The notes beneath the pieces are model-generated. The model was given only the letters and a program-made list of their open reading frames with translations. It did no database searches and had not been told where the DNA came from. A stretch of 64,000 bases of DNA from Acetispira formosa (nom. nud.). Lineage in GTDB: Bacteria; Desulfobacterota; Desulfarculia; Adiutricales; Adiutricaceae. Location of the stretch: the NCBI GenBank assembly GCA_023525915.1, contig CP026659.1, positions 62,001 through 126,000 on the forward strand, given 5' to 3'. A program made the translations under genes and the position numbers. Shown one piece after another: positions 31,684 to 40,193 of the stretch (position 1 is its first letter; each line of letters begins with the position of its first letter).

Positions 31684-31967
31684 GAGCTTGTTCGTAAATA
31701 GAAGTCATTTCATAAATAAGATTTTTGGTTCCTGGCTAGGCGCGAAGACTTTTTAAGCGGAGGAATATACGACATATTTCGAGCATTAAAAAGGCTCCCG
31801 CAACGACGCAGGGAGCAAAAAGATATTTATGAAATGACTTCTAGTGATTTTGCCCTTTGGCGTTGTTGCTCCTGGTTTTTTAATGCTCGAAATATTACTA
31901 TATTACTCCGCTTAAAAAACACTCGCGCCTAGCCAGAGAACAGAATCCCTTATTTACGAACAAGCTC
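31684..31967. mobile_element. Second MITE type, 141 bp, interrupted by a 141-bp MITE
   Basis: Termini GAGCTTGTTCGTAAATA and complement. The left flank is TA; the right flank is TTA. Removing the inner copy (31701-31841) and one TA restores a 141-bp element whose interior (GATTTTGCCCTTTGGCG, TTTTTTAATGCTCGAAAT) is related to, but diverged from, the GAAGTC type. Confidence 0.8.
31701..31841 (-). mobile_element. 141-bp MITE, copy 3 (inside another MITE)
   Basis: GAAGTC/GACTTC termini, TA at 31699-31700 and 31842-31843. Orientation is opposite to copies 1 and 2. Confidence 0.88.
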
Positions 31968-32057
31968 TTAATTTATGTTCGGCGGGCTCAAGGACTGGCG
32001 CGGAATCGCCGTGCGTTATGATCACCGCGCCCACACTTTCTTGGTATTGCCTTTTCT

Positions 32058-34151
32058 TTAATTGACGGATATTGATTTTATACCCATGGCCAGTTTGCGG
32101 GTATCCCCGCTCAATTCAAGGTCTATTGGCGCGGTCGCATCTGGAAAGTAAAAATCAATTTTTATCAGTTCCGCGAATGATTCCGCCTTGTAAACGGAGT
32201 CAGGAATATTTATTTCAAACACATTTTCGGCCGTTGTCGTGAATGTGAAAGTATGTTCGCCATTTATAGTTATATAAATGTTCTGGCTGGGATGGGCCGG
32301 TCCGACAAACGATATTGCTTCAATCACAATTTTTTCAGGCCGGCCGCCTTTCAACGGCAGGATGATGCTTGCTTTTTCTCCGTCCGACCAGGTTCCCCAT
32401 GATTCAGGGGAAGACCAGCCGGATATCAGATATGGCAGCCCCAGGCCTTGTTTATTTGTCGGCATATACTTATTGGCCGAAACTGGAGGCAATATGGCGT
32501 CAAATTTTACTTCAATGCCGGCGGGTTGGCCGAGTTGCCGCCAGTTGGGGGCTATTACAAAAAAACCGTCTATTTCAGCAAATAAGTCTGTTGTTGAATT
32601 AAGGTTGAGCAAAGCCTTGGGATTACAAGCTTCATTCACTATATGAAGAGAATCTTCATCAAACCGTCCGGTGTCGAACCAGACCTGCCATTGCCCCATC
32701 CAGGCTTTATGGGCCGAGGAATTAACACGGGCCAGATAGGCGGAATCAGTGGCCATTCTGTGAGTTGCGGCATATGCGGCTATTTCTTTGCTGGGTCGCC
32801 CTCCGCAAACATTGCGCACCTTGGCGTATTTTTGCGCCGCCAGTTCCCAAAAGGGATCTTTGAATGGCGTATTCCATGCCGAACCGGGGTCAATCATCAT
32901 ATTGTTCCTGATACGACCCCAAACCGCATGAGTATCGGCCGTTTGAATGAAAATAGCCAATGCTAGAAGCGGTATGGCCGCGCGTTTTTCATAGCCCCGC
33001 GCAACGAGGTATATAGCTGAAAGAACCAGCAGATAAAATGCCGGCCAGAACATCCGGCCGGAACTACGAAAGATACCGGCCTGTTTAATAATTATATCCG
33101 GTAATGTAAAGTTGAGCTGAGCTTTGCCAAGGTTTATATTATTGGTCACGGCAAAGGCGGTGATAAAAACCATTAAGATTATTAATGGATAATTATTTTT
33201 TACTTTATGCATTATCTTGCGGGTGCATTCGAAAAATACAGGCAAAGCACAGGCCCAAAGGAATATTACGCCCAGCCCCAGATAATTGAAGCCTTCATAG
33301 TTTCCGCCGTTTTCAGGAATGTCCTTTATAACATAAGACCATCCGCTTGGATCGATCAGGGATAAGATATTCATGGCGTAAAGGCCATATCCTCCAGAAG
33401 CAGCACTATCTCCAATGGTAAAATAACCGGCTTGCCAACAGAAAAATCCAGTGGTTAAAATGATCAATACCAATTCAAGGCCAGCCTCTTTGGCGGACAT
33501 ATTGTTATTGATTTTCTTTGTGATAAGATCTGTTATCCATATTGCCGCATTTATCGCCAACAGATAAGCGTGGACCAGGGCCGTCGCGCCTAAAATTGTA
33601 ATCCAGGCCAGCTTTCTTCGTTCTGATCCGGGTTTGAAATACATATATAACGAAGCCATAATCAGAAAATGGCTGGTTAGGCTCAGATGTCCTTGAAGAC
33701 GCCATATCATCGGCGGGGAGAAGACCAGAAGTAAAGTGCCTAAAAAACGGATGGCCGAGTTTTCGGTGATTAAAGATAATATTTTCCACGAGAAAAAAGC
33801 CTGCAGTATGAAACAGAGCAAAAGCCAGATCCCTAAATACTGGAAAGGCTCCGGCAGCAAGGGTGAAAAAGGTTTAAATATAAAAGCCATCAAGGGAATG
33901 GAATCACTGAAAATAATGGAGTTGCTGATTTCAAGCCCATAATTCGGATTTAGCCCGATAGGGAAAGACCAGCTCGAATATCGAAAAAAGCTCCATCCCA
34001 GATAATGGGTCCAGGGATCCCCGCCATTAAGCCAGGCTATATTCTTGGGGTTTAATATCCGGGGGCCAACCACTAAAAAAAAACTTGCCGCACCAATTAT
34101 AAGCGGGCAGAGTAAACTGAGAATATCTTTATTGTATTTAAATTTTTTCAT
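32058..34151 (-). CDS. GT-C membrane glycosyltransferase, DUF6311-like (GtrC-like)
   Basis: 697 aa with about 11-12 membrane segments in the first 420 residues and a periplasmic C-terminal domain. The N-terminal loop NGGDPWTHYLGWSFFRYSSW holds the acidic residue expected for GT-C enzymes that use polyprenyl-phosphate sugars. ISNSIIFSDSIPLMAFIFKP and the PPMIWRLQGHLSLTSHFL helix match the DUF6311 family. The last 120 residues (SSPESWGTWSDGEKASI, TINGEHTFTFTT, MGIKSISVN) are a beta-rich domain shared with the protein at 44941. It is the last gene of a four-gene operon with overlapping ends (ATGA with gtrA). In that context it is the transfer enzyme of a GtrABC-type glycan modification system. 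Confidence 0.75.
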   Translation of the reverse strand: MKKFKYNKDILSLLCPLIIGAASFFLVVGPRILNPKNIAWLNGGDPWTHYLGWSFFRYSSWSFPIGLNPNYGLEISNSIIFSDSIPLMAFIFKPFSPLLPEPFQYLGIWLLLCFILQAFFSWKILSLITENSAIRFLGTLLLVFSPPMIWRLQGHLSLTSHFLIMASLYMYFKPGSERRKLAWITILGATALVHAYLLAINAAIWITDLITKKINNNMSAKEAGLELVLIILTTGFFCWQAGYFTIGDSAASGGYGLYAMNILSLIDPSGWSYVIKDIPENGGNYEGFNYLGLGVIFLWACALPVFFECTRKIMHKVKNNYPLIILMVFITAFAVTNNINLGKAQLNFTLPDIIIKQAGIFRSSGRMFWPAFYLLVLSAIYLVARGYEKRAAIPLLALAIFIQTADTHAVWGRIRNNMMIDPGSAWNTPFKDPFWELAAQKYAKVRNVCGGRPSKEIAAYAATHRMATDSAYLARVNSSAHKAWMGQWQVWFDTGRFDEDSLHIVNEACNPKALLNLNSTTDLFAEIDGFFVIAPNWRQLGQPAGIEVKFDAILPPVSANKYMPTNKQGLGLPYLISGWSSPESWGTWSDGEKASIILPLKGGRPEKIVIEAISFVGPAHPSQNIYITINGEHTFTFTTTAENVFEINIPDSVYKAESFAELIKIDFYFPDATAPIDLELSGDTRKLAMGIKSISVN

Positions 34152-34579
34152 AGCGAATCTTTCTCCGGCGCTTTATATCTGAATCCCCAAAAACGGCTGA
34201 AGATGAAAGTTATCACAGGAACAGCCGATGCCGATATGATGGTGGAAACAAGAGGCGACAGGCGGCCGGAATTTAGAATGGCGGTTAAAATTAGTGTATT
34301 GACAATAAAGGCGCTGACTGAAATTAATAAAAATCTGCGCATGGCTTTTTTGGGGTTGCCGGGCGATTGAAATGTCCAGATATAGTTTCCAGTGAAGGAT
34401 ATTCCAAAAGCACTGCAGAAGGCTATGGCATTGGCTGATAGGGCCGGCAGCAAGGTGTTGGACAGCAGAAAGAAAACAACCAGCATGTGAACCATCGTCG
34501 CGGTTATTCCGACCAGGCTGAATCGGGAGGCGATAATAGCTTCATTTAAAATTCTTTTTATAATTTTATGATCAAACAT
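34148..34579 (-). CDS. gtrA: GtrA-family membrane protein
   Basis: 143 aa with four membrane helices: SRFSLVGITATMVHMLVVFF, then LSANAIAFCSAFGISFTGNY, LLISVSAFIVNTLILTAIL and VVSTIISASAVPVITFIFSR. It ends FWGFRYK, the usual GtrA layout with the conserved FxxN-Y and F.(R/S)..(V/F)F. It is thought to help move polyprenyl-phosphate sugar across the inner membrane. It overlaps the methyltransferase gene (8 nt) and the GT-C gene (4 nt). Confidence 0.88.
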   Translation of the reverse strand: MFDHKIIKRILNEAIIASRFSLVGITATMVHMLVVFFLLSNTLLPALSANAIAFCSAFGISFTGNYIWTFQSPGNPKKAMRRFLLISVSAFIVNTLILTAILNSGRLSPLVSTIISASAVPVITFIFSRFWGFRYKAPEKDSL

Positions 34580-35288
34580 ACTGAGCCAGGCAGAATGCTG
34601 TAAGGCCGGCCAGGCGGTTATGTTTCATTATGCCGGCTTCCGCCCGCGACAGCGCGGCGAGCGAGCCGTTGATGAGGGGATGATGCATCTTCAGCTGTGA
34701 TCGCGGCGGCTGTCTTTTATCGCCGAACAGTTTTCCCATCATCCTTATGGAGGCCGCAAGCGGAAAGACGGCCCCGAAATAATACGCGCCGCTTTTTAAG
34801 GTCAAGCCGGCCCGTTCAGTGACTTTCTCAATTTCATTCAGCGTATACCTGCGCTTATGTTCCAGAAAAACATCATGCCCGCTCCATAAAAAATTGAAGG
34901 CCGGCACTGAAATCAGGAAAAAAGCGCCCTTGGGCACTTTGGCGGCATAATCTTTTAATAAAGCCACATCATCGTCAACATGCTCCAGGACATCCATGAG
35001 CAGGACCACTTCGGCTTTTACTGAATCAACTGACTTCCTGAAATGGATAGGGTTGCCGTCGGCCATTTCGTCAAAATCTTTTTCATAACTGATATCGACG
35101 CACCAGGCTTCTTTGGCCCTCGATTCATACAGCAGATATTTTGAAAAAAAACCTGAACCGGCGCCTATATCCAGAATAGTCTTACCGTTTACGGGACCCA
35201 GAAGCTCGGTCATGGCCCTGGCCTTTGAACGGTAATACCAGTGATTGGAAATACCTTGCCCTAAAATATCAGTTTCTTTAAGATCCAT
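34572..35288 (-). CDS. Class I SAM-dependent methyltransferase
   Basis: 238 aa. Start 35288 (GGGA SD) or 35306 are both possible; the longer open frame lies inside gtrB and is not credible. GKTILDIGAGSGFFSKYLL is motif I for S-adenosylmethionine, CVDISYEKDF is motif II, VVLLMDVLEHVDDDVALLKD is motif III/IV and FLISVPAFNFLWSGHD follows. The C-terminus has a hydrophobic stretch (YFGAVFPLAASIRMMGKLFG) that may attach it to the membrane. It probably methylates a sugar or lipid-linked intermediate of the gtr pathway. It overlaps both neighbours, so it is translated from the same operon. Confidence 0.8.
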   Translation of the reverse strand: MDLKETDILGQGISNHWYYRSKARAMTELLGPVNGKTILDIGAGSGFFSKYLLYESRAKEAWCVDISYEKDFDEMADGNPIHFRKSVDSVKAEVVLLMDVLEHVDDDVALLKDYAAKVPKGAFFLISVPAFNFLWSGHDVFLEHKRRYTLNEIEKVTERAGLTLKSGAYYFGAVFPLAASIRMMGKLFGDKRQPPRSQLKMHHPLINGSLAALSRAEAGIMKHNRLAGLTAFCLAQYV

Positions 35289-36246
35289 TTTTTCCCGAAC
35301 GTTCATATGTGCGCCGAACCAGATATATCGGACGCCGCTTAGATTCAATATAGGTTCTGCCCAGATATTCTCCAATAACCCCGATGCCGACCAGCTGAAG
35401 CCCACCGAGAAAAGATACCAATATAATAATCGATGCATATCCGGGAACGTCAACTCCGTAAAGCAAGACCTTGATGACGACAAACATGGCAAAAGCGAAT
35501 GAGACCAGGGATACGCCCAGACCAATATAAGTCCATATCCGAAGCAGACTGGTGGAAAAGCTTGTTATGCCTTCAAGCGCGAAATTCCACAGTTTCCAGC
35601 CATTGAATTTGGATTGGCCGGCTGATCTTTCAGGTCTGGTGTAATCAACATAAGCGGTGCGGAACCCGACCCAGGCGAACAGTCCCTTCATGAACCGGCG
35701 TGATTCCGGAAGCTGCTGGAACGTTTCCACAACGCAGCGGTCCATCAAACGAAAATCTCCGACATTTTTGGGAAGTTTGGGATGCGCCATAATATTATGT
35801 ACATTATAAAACCAGTTGGCGGAAACGCGTTTGGCCCAGGAATCGGAATCTCTGTTTGTTCGCCTTCCCACAACGACCTCATAGCCTTCTTTCCACTTGG
35901 CCGCCATTTCCAGAATAAGTTCCGGGGGATCCTGCAGGTCGACATCAATGGGAATAACCGCGTCGCCTTTGGCTGCGTCCAGCCCGGCTGTAAGCGCCGC
36001 TTCTTTACCGAAGTTGCGGCTAAGATCGATAATTTTTACACGTGAATCGTTTTCTTGTATTGCTAAAAGAGAGCCCAGGGTCTCGTCCGTGCTTCCGTCA
36101 TTGATAAAAATCAGCTCAATTTCAATAAAAGGGTCAGCCTCAAAGACTTTGGTCACTTTGTCAATAAATAGCCCAACAGCGTCAGCCTCGTTGAAAACAG
36201 GAATTATCAGCGACAGGCAAGTCTTTTTATTTTCAGAGAATTGCAT
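35278..36246 (-). CDS. gtrB: GtrB-like polyprenyl-phosphate glycosyltransferase (GT2)
   Basis: 322 aa. A GT2 fold at residues 10-230: LIIPVFNEADAVG, LIFINDGSTDETL, NFGKEAALTAGLDAA, PIDVDLQDPPELI (the DxD-like DxDLQDPP of this family), VVVGRRTNRDSDS and FNGWKLWNFALEGITSFS. Two C-terminal membrane helices follow (WTYIGLGVSLVSFAFAMFVV and IIILVSFLGGLQLVGIGVIG), then GEYLGRTYIESKRRP. These proteins make undecaprenyl-phosphate sugar at the inner membrane. It is the first gene of the minus-strand operon, preceded by a 344-bp intergenic region with its promoter. Confidence 0.9.
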   Translation of the reverse strand: MQFSENKKTCLSLIIPVFNEADAVGLFIDKVTKVFEADPFIEIELIFINDGSTDETLGSLLAIQENDSRVKIIDLSRNFGKEAALTAGLDAAKGDAVIPIDVDLQDPPELILEMAAKWKEGYEVVVGRRTNRDSDSWAKRVSANWFYNVHNIMAHPKLPKNVGDFRLMDRCVVETFQQLPESRRFMKGLFAWVGFRTAYVDYTRPERSAGQSKFNGWKLWNFALEGITSFSTSLLRIWTYIGLGVSLVSFAFAMFVVIKVLLYGVDVPGYASIIILVSFLGGLQLVGIGVIGEYLGRTYIESKRRPIYLVRRTYERSGKNGS

Positions 36247-36590
36247 GACAACTCAGCCTTTTATTAAAGGTTCAGCCAAATTATTAGGGGTAAAAACACT
36301 CTGGAACAACAGAGCTTGGCATACATCGCATTTCCGGCTCAGCCTGTGATTTAGCTGAAATCTATATATTACAAATATTTAAAAAATTATGTGTATTACC
36401 ATATTCCTGGAAGGTGTTGTTTTACGCTCGTTGAGAGATTACTCCAAAGCCATACTTTCAGTCAATATAAATATGCACTAAAAGTGTCGGATATTGAATA
36501 CTGTAAGTATATATTTATTAATAAATAAGAGACCTTAAGATGGTTTCTTTATGATTTTTCATGTATTACAATTAAGCAAAGAGAGAATAT
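36247..36590. other. Divergent intergenic region between gtrB and the XRE gene
   Basis: AT-rich 344 bp with promoters expected on both strands; no confident hexamer pairs or repeats were seen. Confidence 0.45.
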
Positions 36591-37034
36591 ATGGAAAGCA
36601 TTGACGAAGTTTTTAGAATATCTTTAAAAATCTGCCTTAAACCTTGGGGCGCCAAAAGTCGATTGGCCCGTGATGCCGGAATTTCTTCTTCTTATGTCTG
36701 GAAGTTGTTAAATGGAAGCAAATACGGCACCGATGAGACCCGACGTAAAATAGCCGCCGCTCTAGGTTTTCCCGGAGCGCAGTATGAAAAATTTCTGGAT
36801 CTGGGGCGCTATGAACTCGGGTTGCTGAATGAAAGGATGTTTGAGTCAACCCACTCTGAGGCTGATAAATGGAAAAAAAAATACTACGCTAAGGTCGAGG
36901 AGTTCCAAGCCGCCACCACGGCACTTTTAAAGGCTTTGGCTGATGCCCAGGATAGAATAACCAGTCTTGAAGAAAAGGGGAGGGGCGGCTCTGGATCAGA
37001 AAGTTACACTTCAAGAAAAAAATTTACGCCTTAA
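36591..37034 (+). CDS. Small HTH regulator with coiled coil
   Basis: 147 aa. Residues 18-60 form an XRE/Cro-like helix-turn-helix: PWGAKSRLARDAGISSSYVW, KLLNGSKYGTDETRRKIAAA, LGFPGAQYEKFL. The second half is a long charged helix (ADKWKKKYYAKVEEFQAATT, then LLKALADAQDRITSLEEK) that looks like a coiled coil for dimerisation. An SD-like AGAGAG precedes the ATG. It is divergent from the gtr operon and may regulate it; the dispersed repeats after it are other possible targets. Confidence 0.75.
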   Translation: MESIDEVFRISLKICLKPWGAKSRLARDAGISSSYVWKLLNGSKYGTDETRRKIAAALGFPGAQYEKFLDLGRYELGLLNERMFESTHSEADKWKKKYYAKVEEFQAATTALLKALADAQDRITSLEEKGRGGSGSESYTSRKKFTP

Positions 37035-37144
37035 ACCTTTCCACTGGCTTGCTCCATATATGCACCGCGTGTCGGAAAATCTTCCGCGCGTTTGTGCCGG
37101 CTGATTTGTAATCCCGTCCATATTGGCCCCCCATACTACAAAGT

Positions 37145-37208
37145 CATCTTTTACCGGCGCACGATCAACATGCCTTCAACAAGCGATCGTCAGTGCGAAC
37201 CGGTGTAC
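37145..37208 (+). repeat. Dispersed ~65-bp repeat, copy D
   Basis: CATCTTTTACCGGCGCACGA, then CAACATGCCTTCAACA and CAGTGCGAACCGGTG, ending ATAAAACGATC, the junction to copy E. Confidence 0.7.
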
Positions 37209-37215
37209 ATAAAAC

Positions 37216-37290
37216 GATCTTTTACCGGAGTGCGGTCAACATGCCGTCAACAGGCGGCAGGTAGTTCGTGTCAGTGTTCATAAAACGATC
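37216..37290 (+). repeat. Dispersed ~65-bp repeat, copy E
   Basis: GATCTTTTACCGGAGTGCGG, then CAACATGCCGTCAACA and TTCGTGTCAGTG, again followed by ATAAAACGATC. Directly repeated with copy D at about 70 bp. Confidence 0.7.
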
Positions 37291-37504
37291 ATTTCTTATA
37301 TCCTTCGGTTTGTATGAAGATGCTTGCATCAAATACGGCCCTCGGATATATTTAGGTGCCAGTCAATAATACTGACAGCTTCCGTGATATGAGGTATACT
37401 TCAAAAATTAAGAAATTTCGATATATGCAGTCGCAATTTTTTTAGCTTTGGCATGTTTTATTTCTGGTGTTTATTATAATACCCTATGCAGTGAGGACTA
37501 TTTA

Positions 37505-38248
37505 TTGTCAGAGACCAACGCCGAGCCCCAGGAGCACGGGCCGGAGATAGCCGCTAACAAGGTGGCTGTTATTATTCCGGCCCGTGACGAGGTTCTTACC
37601 ATAGCCGACATTGTTGCCCGCACCAGGGCTTATGGTTATCATGTTCTGGTTGTTGACGATGCCAGCGGCGACGGCACGGCTATGGCCGCTTACAAGGCCG
37701 GGGCTGAGGTGCTGGTTCTTAAGGTTCAGCGCGGCAATCTTCGGGCTATCCAGGCCGGAATGGGCTGGATGCTGGAGCATCGGCGGCTGAAGCCGCAATG
37801 GCTGGTGACCATTGACGCCGACGGGCAGCACGCGCCTGAAGATATCGCCGGCCTTCTGGACTTGGCCGGCCGTAAACCTGATACGGTCGTTATCGGTTCC
37901 TGTCCTGAACGTTCAAGCTGGATGCGTCAGATGGTCTGGGCTTTCTTCCGTCGTCTGTCGGGCCTTAAGGTTCATGATATGACTTCAGGGTTCAAGGCTT
38001 ATTCCATACGGGCCGCTTCAGTTATGTGCGGAACCAGGGCTTATGGGCTGGCCTATCAGGATGTGCCCACACTTCTTTTGCTGAAAAGGGAGGGTTTCAA
38101 TATTGAAGAAACCGCCGTCAGCATGGTTCCGCGTCGTGCGGGCATAAGCCGGGTCTTCTCATCCTGGGGAAAGGTTGCCTTATATATGAGCAATGTCACC
38201 TGGCAGTGTTTCATGCACAGGCTGAAGGTGCTGGCTGGAATCAAATGA
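37505..38248 (+). CDS. GT2 family glycosyltransferase
   Basis: 247 aa from a TTG start at 37505, which has GAGGA 7 nt upstream. The ATG at 37448 lies before a TATAAT at 37475, so it is probably not used. GT2 motifs: AVIIPARDEVLTIADIVART, HVLVVDDASGDGTA, LVTIDADGQHAPEDI (DAD with DGQH), then DMTSGFKAYSIRAASVM and QDVPTLLLLKREGFNIEE. No C-terminal membrane helices, so it is a cytoplasmic enzyme, like dolichol-phosphate-mannose synthases lacking an anchor. It overlaps the next start by 4 nt and begins the export-linked operon. Confidence 0.85.
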   Translation: MSETNAEPQEHGPEIAANKVAVIIPARDEVLTIADIVARTRAYGYHVLVVDDASGDGTAMAAYKAGAEVLVLKVQRGNLRAIQAGMGWMLEHRRLKPQWLVTIDADGQHAPEDIAGLLDLAGRKPDTVVIGSCPERSSWMRQMVWAFFRRLSGLKVHDMTSGFKAYSIRAASVMCGTRAYGLAYQDVPTLLLLKREGFNIEETAVSMVPRRAGISRVFSSWGKVALYMSNVTWQCFMHRLKVLAGIK

Positions 38249-39414
38249 ATATCGTTCATGTGGCCAAGTTTTTTCCCCCTGAACGCGGAGGAATGGAAAG
38301 TTTCGTCCACGATCTGGCCGAAGGCCAGGCCGCGGCGGGGCATAATGTACTGGTGCTGGCCCACGCGGAAACGGTTCCGGCCGATACGGTCGAATACCGA
38401 CCCCGTCTGACGGTCAAGCGTTGCCGGGTCGTGTTCAGGGGGGGGCGCGGATACGCCCCGGTGGCTCCGGCCCTGCTTTGGGAGATTTTGAGGGGTTTCA
38501 GAAGGTTTGGACCGGATATCATACACCTGCATTGCCCGAACGTGGCCGAGGCGCCTGTGGCTGTTTTTCCGCCTTCGGCCCCATTGGTCATACAATGGCA
38601 GTCTGATGTCGTCTTTCCTGAAGAATTTGCGCCGCCGGCCTGGCAGAAGGCTGTCTGGCGAAAAATTGAAAGGGCGCTTCTGAGCCGGGCCGCGCTGGTG
38701 GCGGTTGCCTCTCCTGATTATCTTCAAGCCAGTGAGCCGCTTTCACATTTCAGGGATAAATGCCGGATAGTGCCGCTGTTCAGGCCGGCCGAGGCGGAGC
38801 CGCGAAAACCGGGGCCGGCTGCCAGGTGGCTTATGGGGCGGCCGAAGGGCCGCCGGGTGCTGTCGGTAGGCCGTCTTTCTCATTACAAAGGTTATCCCGT
38901 GCTGCTTGAGGCGGCGGCCATGGCGGAGGATTTATCGGTTTGTATAATCGGTGAAGGTGAGGAGCGTGAACGCCTTGAGCTGATGATCAAACGTCTTGGG
39001 CTTTCAGGGCGCGTGCTGCTGGCCGGGGCGGTTGATGACGGCGACCGGGAGGCGGCTCTTTCAGAGGCCGACCTGTTCTGTCTGCCTTCCATTGATCGCA
39101 GTGAAGCTTTTGGCATCAGTCTTTTGGAGGCCATGAGAGCGGGGCTGCCGTGCGTGGCCACACGCCTGTCCGGCAGCGGAGTCCCTTTTGTCGTCAGTCA
39201 CGGCCAGACCGGCCTTTTGGCGGCGCCGCATGACGCCGGCTCCCTTGCCGCCGCCCTGACCGCCGTTTTGGATGATCCTTCGGCCTCTAACGAGTTCGGG
39301 GTGGCCGGCAGGAAACGTTTTCTGGAAAAATTCGTTCCGGAAAAGGTTCTGTCTGATGTTGATTCACTATATAATGAAGCGCTGGCCGGCCGGCCAGTCG
39401 GGAGATTCAGATGA
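38245..39414 (+). CDS. GT4 family glycosyltransferase
   Basis: 389 aa from the ATG at 38245. The N-terminal Rossmann domain starts NIVHVAKFFPPERGGMESFV, typical of GT4. The C-terminal domain has RRVLSVGRLSHYKGYPVLLE, then VCIIGEGEERERLELM, VLLAGAVDDGDREAAL and the E-x7-E motif in RSEAFGISLLEAMRAGLPCV. A retaining enzyme that adds a sugar from a nucleotide donor at the cytoplasmic face. Ends overlap both neighbours (ATGA), so it is tightly coupled in the operon. Confidence 0.88.
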   Translation: MNIVHVAKFFPPERGGMESFVHDLAEGQAAAGHNVLVLAHAETVPADTVEYRPRLTVKRCRVVFRGGRGYAPVAPALLWEILRGFRRFGPDIIHLHCPNVAEAPVAVFPPSAPLVIQWQSDVVFPEEFAPPAWQKAVWRKIERALLSRAALVAVASPDYLQASEPLSHFRDKCRIVPLFRPAEAEPRKPGPAARWLMGRPKGRRVLSVGRLSHYKGYPVLLEAAAMAEDLSVCIIGEGEERERLELMIKRLGLSGRVLLAGAVDDGDREAALSEADLFCLPSIDRSEAFGISLLEAMRAGLPCVATRLSGSGVPFVVSHGQTGLLAAPHDAGSLAAALTAVLDDPSASNEFGVAGRKRFLEKFVPEKVLSDVDSLYNEALAGRPVGRFR

Positions 39415-40193
39415 ATGTCAGAAAAATTCTCTGCGCCTGGGACGCGCTTATATTTCATGCGGCCTGCTCTTTCAGGGCCGAACTTTCGCGGTATTATCTG
39501 CATTTTGTCTGGTGGCTTTTAGATCCGATTCTGACCCTTGCCACCCTGTATGTGGTGTTCGGGATATTTCTGGCCTCACCCCAGCCGAATTTTACGCTTT
39601 TTCTGCTCACTGGAATAGTGGTCTGGCAATGGTTCGCCAACACCGTCACCAATGCCACCAACAGCATATTCGGTTCCATGCGCATGTTTCAACAGTTCAA
39701 AGTATATCCGGTGCATTTTCCGCTCTGTGTTTTTCTTCAGGATCTGACCAAATATGTGCCGGTACTGATGGTATTTTTTCTGTGTGTCGCTATTTTCGGG
39801 CCGGTACCGGTTTCCCCGGTCTGGCTTGGCATAATTCCGGTTATGGCCGTGGAAGGTCTGTGCGTTCTCGGTTTTTCCATCATGGTTGCCTCCCTGGTCC
39901 CTTTTTTACCGGACTTGGCCAAGGCCGTGCCGATCGTCATAAATATGCTGTTTTTCGCCAGCGGCATTTTTTATGATATTCAGACGGCCATCCTCCCCAA
40001 ACATCAGGCCATTATTTATGCCAACCCCAACGCTGTCTGCATAACCGCCATGCGTGACATCCTCATCAATGGCCGCCAGCCCGATTGGGTCATGCTGGGA
40101 ACCGCCGCTGCCATCGGTCTGGGCGCTTTGATTCTGGGGCTGATCATGGTCACCAAATTCAGAAGAGTTTATCCGAGGCTTATATCACAATGA
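39411..40193 (+). CDS. wzm: ABC-2 polysaccharide exporter, membrane subunit (Wzm-like)
   Basis: 260 aa with six membrane segments. RYYLHFVWWLLDPILTLATL, VTNATNSIFGSMRMFQQFKV and YPVHFPLCVFLQDLTKYVPV fit the ABC-2 type O-antigen/teichoic-acid permease family. The C-terminus has INMLFFASGIFYDIQTAILP and YANPNAVCITAMRDILINGR, the family's conserved NP....... R..L motif. It forms the channel for lipid-linked glycan together with the ATPase encoded next. Confidence 0.88.
   Translation: MNVRKILCAWDALIFHAACSFRAELSRYYLHFVWWLLDPILTLATLYVVFGIFLASPQPNFTLFLLTGIVVWQWFANTVTNATNSIFGSMRMFQQFKVYPVHFPLCVFLQDLTKYVPVLMVFFLCVAIFGPVPVSPVWLGIIPVMAVEGLCVLGFSIMVASLVPFLPDLAKAVPIVINMLFFASGIFYDIQTAILPKHQAIIYANPNAVCITAMRDILINGRQPDWVMLGTAAAIGLGALILGLIMVTKFRRVYPRLISQ

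Larger units (their letters stand above)
31557..32057. other. Intergenic region with nested MITEs
   Basis: Between the convergent pglB and GT-C genes. Apart from the two nested MITEs (31684-31967) nothing is recognised. Confidence 0.7.
37035..37504. other. Intergenic region with tandem dispersed repeats
   Basis: Contains copies D and E of the dispersed repeat (37145-37290) and a -10-like TATAAT at 37475-37480 about 25 bp before the next start. Confidence 0.55.

Noticed and set aside
35307-35525. N-terminal extension of the methyltransferase
   Set aside because: The extra 73 residues are read from gtrB in another frame and do not continue the methyltransferase fold. A start at 35288 or 35306 fits the overlapping operon.
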